Below are positions 7,025 to 9,800 of a stretch of 9,800 nt of DNA, piece by piece. The stretch comes from Nitrospiraceae bacterium (GTDB lineage Bacteria > Nitrospirota > Nitrospiria > Nitrospirales > UBA8639): contig DOFS01000410.1 in assembly GCA_003523945.1 (NCBI GenBank), forward strand, positions 3,953 to 13,752, in the 5' to 3' direction. A model generated the notes under the pieces. It saw nothing but the letters and a program-made list of their open reading frames with translations. It was not told the origin of the DNA and searched no databases. A program made the translations under genes and the position numbers. Position 1 is the stretch's first letter; each line of letters starts with the position of its first letter.

Positions 7025-7981
7025 ATGTCTATTCAACTTAGCCTCTTGACCACTAAAGATCAGGTTCGTGTGAACCAGGCCATCGCCTCCACAATCATCG
7101 GAGGGAAAACCCCCTTGGCCACCTGGTCTTTCCCTCCGCACTATATCTGGAAAGATTTGTTCACCTATTCCTGGACGGACATCAATGGCTGGCTGTGTCT
7201 CTTCGCAGAATATTCCGATGGGATATTTATGCCACTTCCTCCTGTCGGACCGCATTCAGAAATCGGACCATCTTTCGGCAGCCCCCTTAAAGACGTGGTG
7301 AGCCAGGTCATCGGGTATATGGAGATGCGGAATCAAGGTTCAAAAGTCACCCGGATTGAAAACATCCCTGCTGATTTAAAAAAGGAGATCCAACGATGGG
7401 GATATACCGTCACCCCAAAAGACTCCGATTATCTTTATCGCACTGCCGATCTCATCCATCTGAAAGGAAATCCCTATAAGTCCCAACGTGCCGCGTACAA
7501 TCGATTGGTTCGCACTCACCGCATCAGAATTGCCCCATACCGGATCATCGATCGTGATGCCTGTTTCGCCCTTTTTCACCGGTGGGTTCATCAAAAGGAA
7601 GACATTCCTCTTTCCCGATCTGGACTCAACGAGGATGTGGCTTCCTTGATGCTTCGAGATACCGCCAGTGCCCATCGGGTGGCCCTACAGGAGTACCGTG
7701 AACTCGAGCTCACCGGACGAGTCGTATGGGTAGATGGCGCTCTCAAAGCCTATACCTTCGGCTATCCCCGATCCCCAGAGGTGTTTTGCGTCCTACTGGA
7801 GGTGGCAGATCGATCGGTCTACGGTTTAGCCCAATACCTTTTCCGCGAATTCTGCCGGGAGTTTCAGCAGTACCCGTTGGTGAATACGATGGATGATTCA
7901 GGACTGCCCCGTTTAGCCAGGGCCAAACGGGCCTACCATCCCTGTCAGTTGGTGCAGAACTACATTGCTCAGCCCTCCTGA
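7025..7981 (+). CDS. DUF2156 (phosphatidylglycerol lysyltransferase C-terminal-like) protein
   Basis: A 318-residue soluble protein with the PF09924 architecture, a tandem GNAT-like fold found at the C-terminus of MprF lipid aminoacyltransferases and as stand-alone proteins. Recognisable parts are SDYLYRTADLIHLKGNPY (134-151) followed by SQRAAYNRLVR (153-163), the strand GRVVWVDGALKAYTFG (221-236), and the conserved end PLVNTMDDSGLPRLARAKRAYHP (split over 284-306). There is no N-terminal membrane domain, so it is not a full MprF flippase-synthase. Stand-alone members lack a general assigned function; aminoacyl or acyl transfer is inferred from fold only. The ATG at 7025 begins a typical N-terminus, although no ribosome binding site is seen, which may mean translation depends on the upstream ykgJ-like gene. 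Confidence 0.85.
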   Translation: MSIQLSLLTTKDQVRVNQAIASTIIGGKTPLATWSFPPHYIWKDLFTYSWTDINGWLCLFAEYSDGIFMPLPPVGPHSEIGPSFGSPLKDVVSQVIGYMEMRNQGSKVTRIENIPADLKKEIQRWGYTVTPKDSDYLYRTADLIHLKGNPYKSQRAAYNRLVRTHRIRIAPYRIIDRDACFALFHRWVHQKEDIPLSRSGLNEDVASLMLRDTASAHRVALQEYRELELTGRVVWVDGALKAYTFGYPRSPEVFCVLLEVADRSVYGLAQYLFREFCREFQQYPLVNTMDDSGLPRLARAKRAYHPCQLVQNYIAQPS

Positions 7982-8027
7982 GTGATCATGACCTCCCCCT
8001 CAGAGCACCTTCGATTTCTCATGCAGG

Positions 8028-8057
8028 TTGTCCTCCCCGAAATGACACCCGTATAAT
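8028..8057 (+). promoter_or_regulatory. Sigma-70-like promoter of the MoxR ATPase gene
   Basis: A perfect TATAAT lies at 8052-8057, with TTGTCC (8028-8033, four of six matches to TTGACA) 18 nt upstream. Transcription would start near 8064 and leave an untranslated leader of about 48 nt before the ATG at 8112. It sits in the 130-bp gap after the DUF2156 gene, so the ATPase gene probably has its own transcript. Confidence 0.5.
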
Positions 8058-8111
8058 GCCCCTTTAGCCGTCCATGTTTTTCACTGTTTCATTCATGATT
8101 TGGATTGATTT

Positions 8112-8924
8112 ATGAAGGGTCTTGAATTCGGTATTGAACAATTCCGGGTAACCGAGGAGCCGTTCTATAAGGAAGTGAACGGAGAAATTGACCTGTTCAC
8201 CGTCGGTGCCAAAAACAAAATACCAGTGATGCTGAAAGGGCCTACTGGATGCGGAAAAACCCGGTTTGTCCAGCATATGGCTCATCGGCTCAATCGCCCG
8301 CTCATTACCGTCGCCTGCCACGAAGATCTGACGGCCTCCGATTTGATCGGACGCTATCTCTTGAAAGGGGAAGAAACCGTGTGGGTGGATGGGCCGCTCA
8401 CCTTGGGAGTCAAACATGGCGCTCTTGTCTACCTGGATGAGGTGGTTGAAGCCCGCAAAGATACCACCGTGCTGATCCATCCCTTGAGTGATGACCGGCG
8501 GTTTTTACCCATCGAAAAAAAAGGGCAGATGATTCAGGCCGTGGATGATTTTTTACTGGTGATCTCCTATAACCCCGGATATCAAAGCGTGCTCAAAGAA
8601 TTAAAACAAAGCACCAAGCAGCGTTTCATGGCCATTGAGTTTGGCTATCCTCCTAAAGATATCGAGACCAGGATTGTGGAGCATGAAGCAAAAGTCTCCC
8701 GTGATATTGCCACCCGATTGGTAAAATTGGGTGAAAAGGTACGAAATCTCCGCAACCATGGCCTGGAGGAAGGTGTCAGTACCCGGCTGTTAATTTATGC
8801 CGGGACCTTGATGCAACAGGGCGTGGCCGCCGATCGGGCATGCGATGCCGCAATTACCCGCCCGATTACGGACGACACAGATATGCAACGCAGCATTCAG
8901 GAACTCATCAAGGCAATTTTTTAG
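8112..8924 (+). CDS. CbbQ/NirQ/NorQ-type MoxR AAA+ ATPase
   Basis: A 270-residue AAA+ ATPase of the MoxR branch, CbbQ/NirQ/NorQ/GpvN group, whose known members remodel or activate Rubisco or nitric oxide reductase together with a VWA protein (CbbO/NorD). Walker A is GPTGCGKT (43-50), Walker B LVYLDE (105-110), sensor 1 N154 in ISYNPGYQ, a likely arginine finger R171 in KQRF, and sensor 2 STR (223-225). The C-terminal four-helix region ([20 protein letters not shown]) is family-typical. The ATG at 8112 is the first start after an in-frame TGA at 8106; only a weak GGA precedes it. It has its own promoter and a candidate terminator. No VWA gene, Rubisco or NO reductase gene lies in the window, so its client cannot be named and I give no gene symbol. 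Confidence 0.9.
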   Translation: MKGLEFGIEQFRVTEEPFYKEVNGEIDLFTVGAKNKIPVMLKGPTGCGKTRFVQHMAHRLNRPLITVACHEDLTASDLIGRYLLKGEETVWVDGPLTLGVKHGALVYLDEVVEARKDTTVLIHPLSDDRRFLPIEKKGQMIQAVDDFLLVISYNPGYQSVLKELKQSTKQRFMAIEFGYPPKDIETRIVEHEAKVSRDIATRLVKLGEKVRNLRNHGLEEGVSTRLLIYAGTLMQQGVAADRACDAAITRPITDDTDMQRSIQELIKAIF

Positions 8925-8940
8925 ACCCGAATGATCCACC

Positions 8941-8965
8941 AGGTGATTCCCGTGAGTCACCTTTG
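8941..8965 (+). terminator. Candidate terminator after the MoxR ATPase gene
   Basis: AGGTGATT (8941-8948) pairs with AGTCACCT (8955-8962), eight pairs including one G-U, around the six-base loop CCCGTG. It starts 16 nt after the stop codon and is followed by TTTGT. The stem is good but the U tract is short, so this may be a weak intrinsic terminator or only an mRNA 3'-end hairpin. Confidence 0.45.
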
Positions 8966-9339
8966 TCCCATTCACCGGTCTGTTGTTCTTGTCCGGCCGC
9001 TTAACCCTATTTCACCTGCCAGCGGAACAGTTGTAGAGCAAGTTCGATGAGCAACCGGCCAGGACAGGACTGCTGCTTTGCTTCGGACCACTCACCTGGA
9101 CCTTTTTTTACCAGAATCCGGAAACTTCGTACGACCCTTCACACCATGCCCAACAAATTTGCGAATACCACCATTGGTCCGCTCTTCCCCGGTTTAACGC
9201 CATGCGTCAATGCTATTTCCTGACCTGATTTTATTCGACCGGGTCCACATGGTGTTCATCAGGATTTCGAGGAAGATGTCCTTGACTCCCTTCATTCTAG
9301 ACTGCGGTCAACCGATAGGATTGAAGGATTACCCACACC

Positions 9340-9363
9340 TGAGGTCGGGGTCATAGGACCTCA
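9340..9363 (+). promoter_or_regulatory. Inverted repeat upstream of the pentapeptide-repeat gene
   Basis: TGAGGTC (9340-9346) and GACCTCA (9357-9363) form a perfect seven-base inverted repeat with a 10-nt spacer, ending 34 nt before the ATG at 9398. There is no following T run, so it is not a terminator. It could be a protein-binding site or a 5' leader hairpin; the repeat is visible, its role is not. Confidence 0.3.
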
Positions 9364-9397
9364 AGAGAACGGGTCGACAATCATAGAAATCAACCGT

Positions 9398-9736
9398 ATG
9401 AAGCCTAAAATTACCAACCACCCCATGTATACCCTGCTTCGAGATGGGAAAATTACCGAATTCAATGCCCGGTTCCAGGCCGGAGAGAAACCTGATCTCA
9501 GCAATTGCGATTTCCGTGGTGTCGATCTGCGCGGCCTTGAAGTGGCCGGAATGGATTTCCATGGGAGTTATTTCCGTCAGGCCGATCTCCGGGGGATGGA
9601 CCTTTCTCAATGCAATTTGGAAGGGGCCAGCATTCACGGCACCAAGATCTCCGGAACACTTTTCCCCAAAGAACTCAGCGCTCAGGAAATTCTACTTTCG
9701 AACCAGCAGGGCACACGTATGCGCTATGGCGTATAA
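9398..9736 (+). CDS. Small pentapeptide-repeat protein
   Basis: A 112-residue protein with a helical N-terminal cap (MYTLLRDGKITEFNARFQAG, 10-29) and eleven uninterrupted pentapeptides from D33 to T87, including DLSNC, DFRGV, DLRGL, DFHGS, YFRQA, DLRGM and NLEGA. The second position of each is L, F, V or I, which predicts a right-handed quadrilateral beta-helix of almost three coils. The C-terminal cap is FPKELSAQEILLSNQQGTRMR. No signal peptide is present, so it is cytosolic. Known functions of the superfamily vary (gyrase mimicry, scaffolding), and this helix is shorter than in gyrase-protecting Qnr proteins (about 215 residues), so no function is assigned. The start has no evident ribosome binding site; the reading frame and repeat register are clear. 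Confidence 0.88.
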   Translation: MKPKITNHPMYTLLRDGKITEFNARFQAGEKPDLSNCDFRGVDLRGLEVAGMDFHGSYFRQADLRGMDLSQCNLEGASIHGTKISGTLFPKELSAQEILLSNQQGTRMRYGV

Positions 9737-9800
9737 ATGCTCCTCCGCGTTCTGATCTTCCTTTCACACCGCATTGTTTCTAATTCGACAGTAATCCACG

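Larger units (their letters stand above)
8925..9397. other. Intergenic stretch of 473 bp without a supportable gene
   Basis: Apart from the hairpins near 8941 and 9340, I see no gene here. Two short plus-strand frames, 8931-9050 (39 residues) and 9047-9223 (58 residues), touch as ATGA but lack ribosome binding sites and recognisable sequence. Nothing resembles a VWA-domain gene or a fragment of one. TTGACT (9282) and TTGAAG (9321) occur, but no good -10 element is correctly spaced from either. Confidence 0.6.

Noticed and set aside
8064..8480. Minus-strand open frame of 138 residues opposite the MoxR ATPase gene
   Set aside because: It lies almost wholly antisense to a firmly identified gene with conserved Walker motifs, and its translation has no recognisable domain.
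8931..9223. Two short plus-strand frames (39 and 58 residues) that touch as ATGA after the ATPase gene
   Set aside because: The first contains the candidate terminator hairpin, neither has a ribosome binding site, and both translations are rich in Cys, Pro and Thr without any recognisable pattern. Open frames of this length are expected by chance.
33..9363. CRISPR array, tRNA, insertion sequence ends or phage genes
   Set aside because: No regularly spaced direct repeats, no cloverleaf-like segment and no transposase, integrase or terminal inverted repeats were seen when reading both strands.
9329..9637. Minus-strand frame of 102 residues with periodic Ile/Glu pattern opposite the pentapeptide gene
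   Set aside because: The periodicity is a reflection of the plus-strand pentapeptide repeats, not an independent protein.

Overview
This window of about 9.8 kb has moderate GC and is densely coding, apart from one 473-bp gap near the right end. The gene set is purely bacterial: a long-form dCTP deaminase, a KamA-type radical SAM enzyme, a CbbQ/NirQ/NorQ-type MoxR ATPase, a YkgJ cysteine-cluster protein and a TIGR04282/TIGR04283 transferase pair. From general familiarity it resembles Nitrospira or a related member of the Nitrospirota, but no marker gene proves this. No rRNA, tRNA, insertion sequence, phage gene or CRISPR array was seen.

Left block (about 41-6391, minus strand): a compact run read from right to left. 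It starts with a possible small ORF (6391-6161), then a large ATP-grasp-like protein (6149-4653), a glutaredoxin/GST-N-like protein (4584-4273), a KamA-family lysine 2,3-aminomutase (4269-3145), a duplicated-fold dCTP deaminase (3145-1985), a four-helix membrane protein (1982-1551), a family-2 glycosyltransferase (1496-798) and a CofC-like DUF2064 transferase (814-41). Junctions are very tight: a 3-nt gap, a TGATG overlap, a 2-nt gap, gaps of 54 and 68 nt, and a 17-nt overlap. This looks like one long operon, although the individual functions (beta-lysine formation, nucleotide metabolism, glycosyl or nucleotidyl transfer) do not form one known pathway.

Middle block (6346-7981, plus strand): a YkgJ-type cysteine-cluster protein followed 55 nt later by a DUF2156 (phosphatidylglycerol lysyltransferase C-terminal-like) protein. 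The block is divergent from the left operon.

Right block (plus strand): a MoxR-type ATPase of the CbbQ/NirQ/NorQ group with its own recognisable sigma-70-like promoter and a candidate terminator, but no VWA partner gene beside it. After a 473-bp stretch with no supportable gene comes a small pentapeptide-repeat protein (9398-9736). The last 64 bases hold nothing recognisable.

The points most worth a second look are the unusual minus-strand operon (ATP-grasp-like, thioredoxin fold, KamA and Dcd together), the TIGR04282/TIGR04283 pair without the arsenosugar radical SAM enzyme in view, the small ORF coupled to the ATP-grasp gene that collides head-on with ykgJ, and the solitary norQ-like gene.
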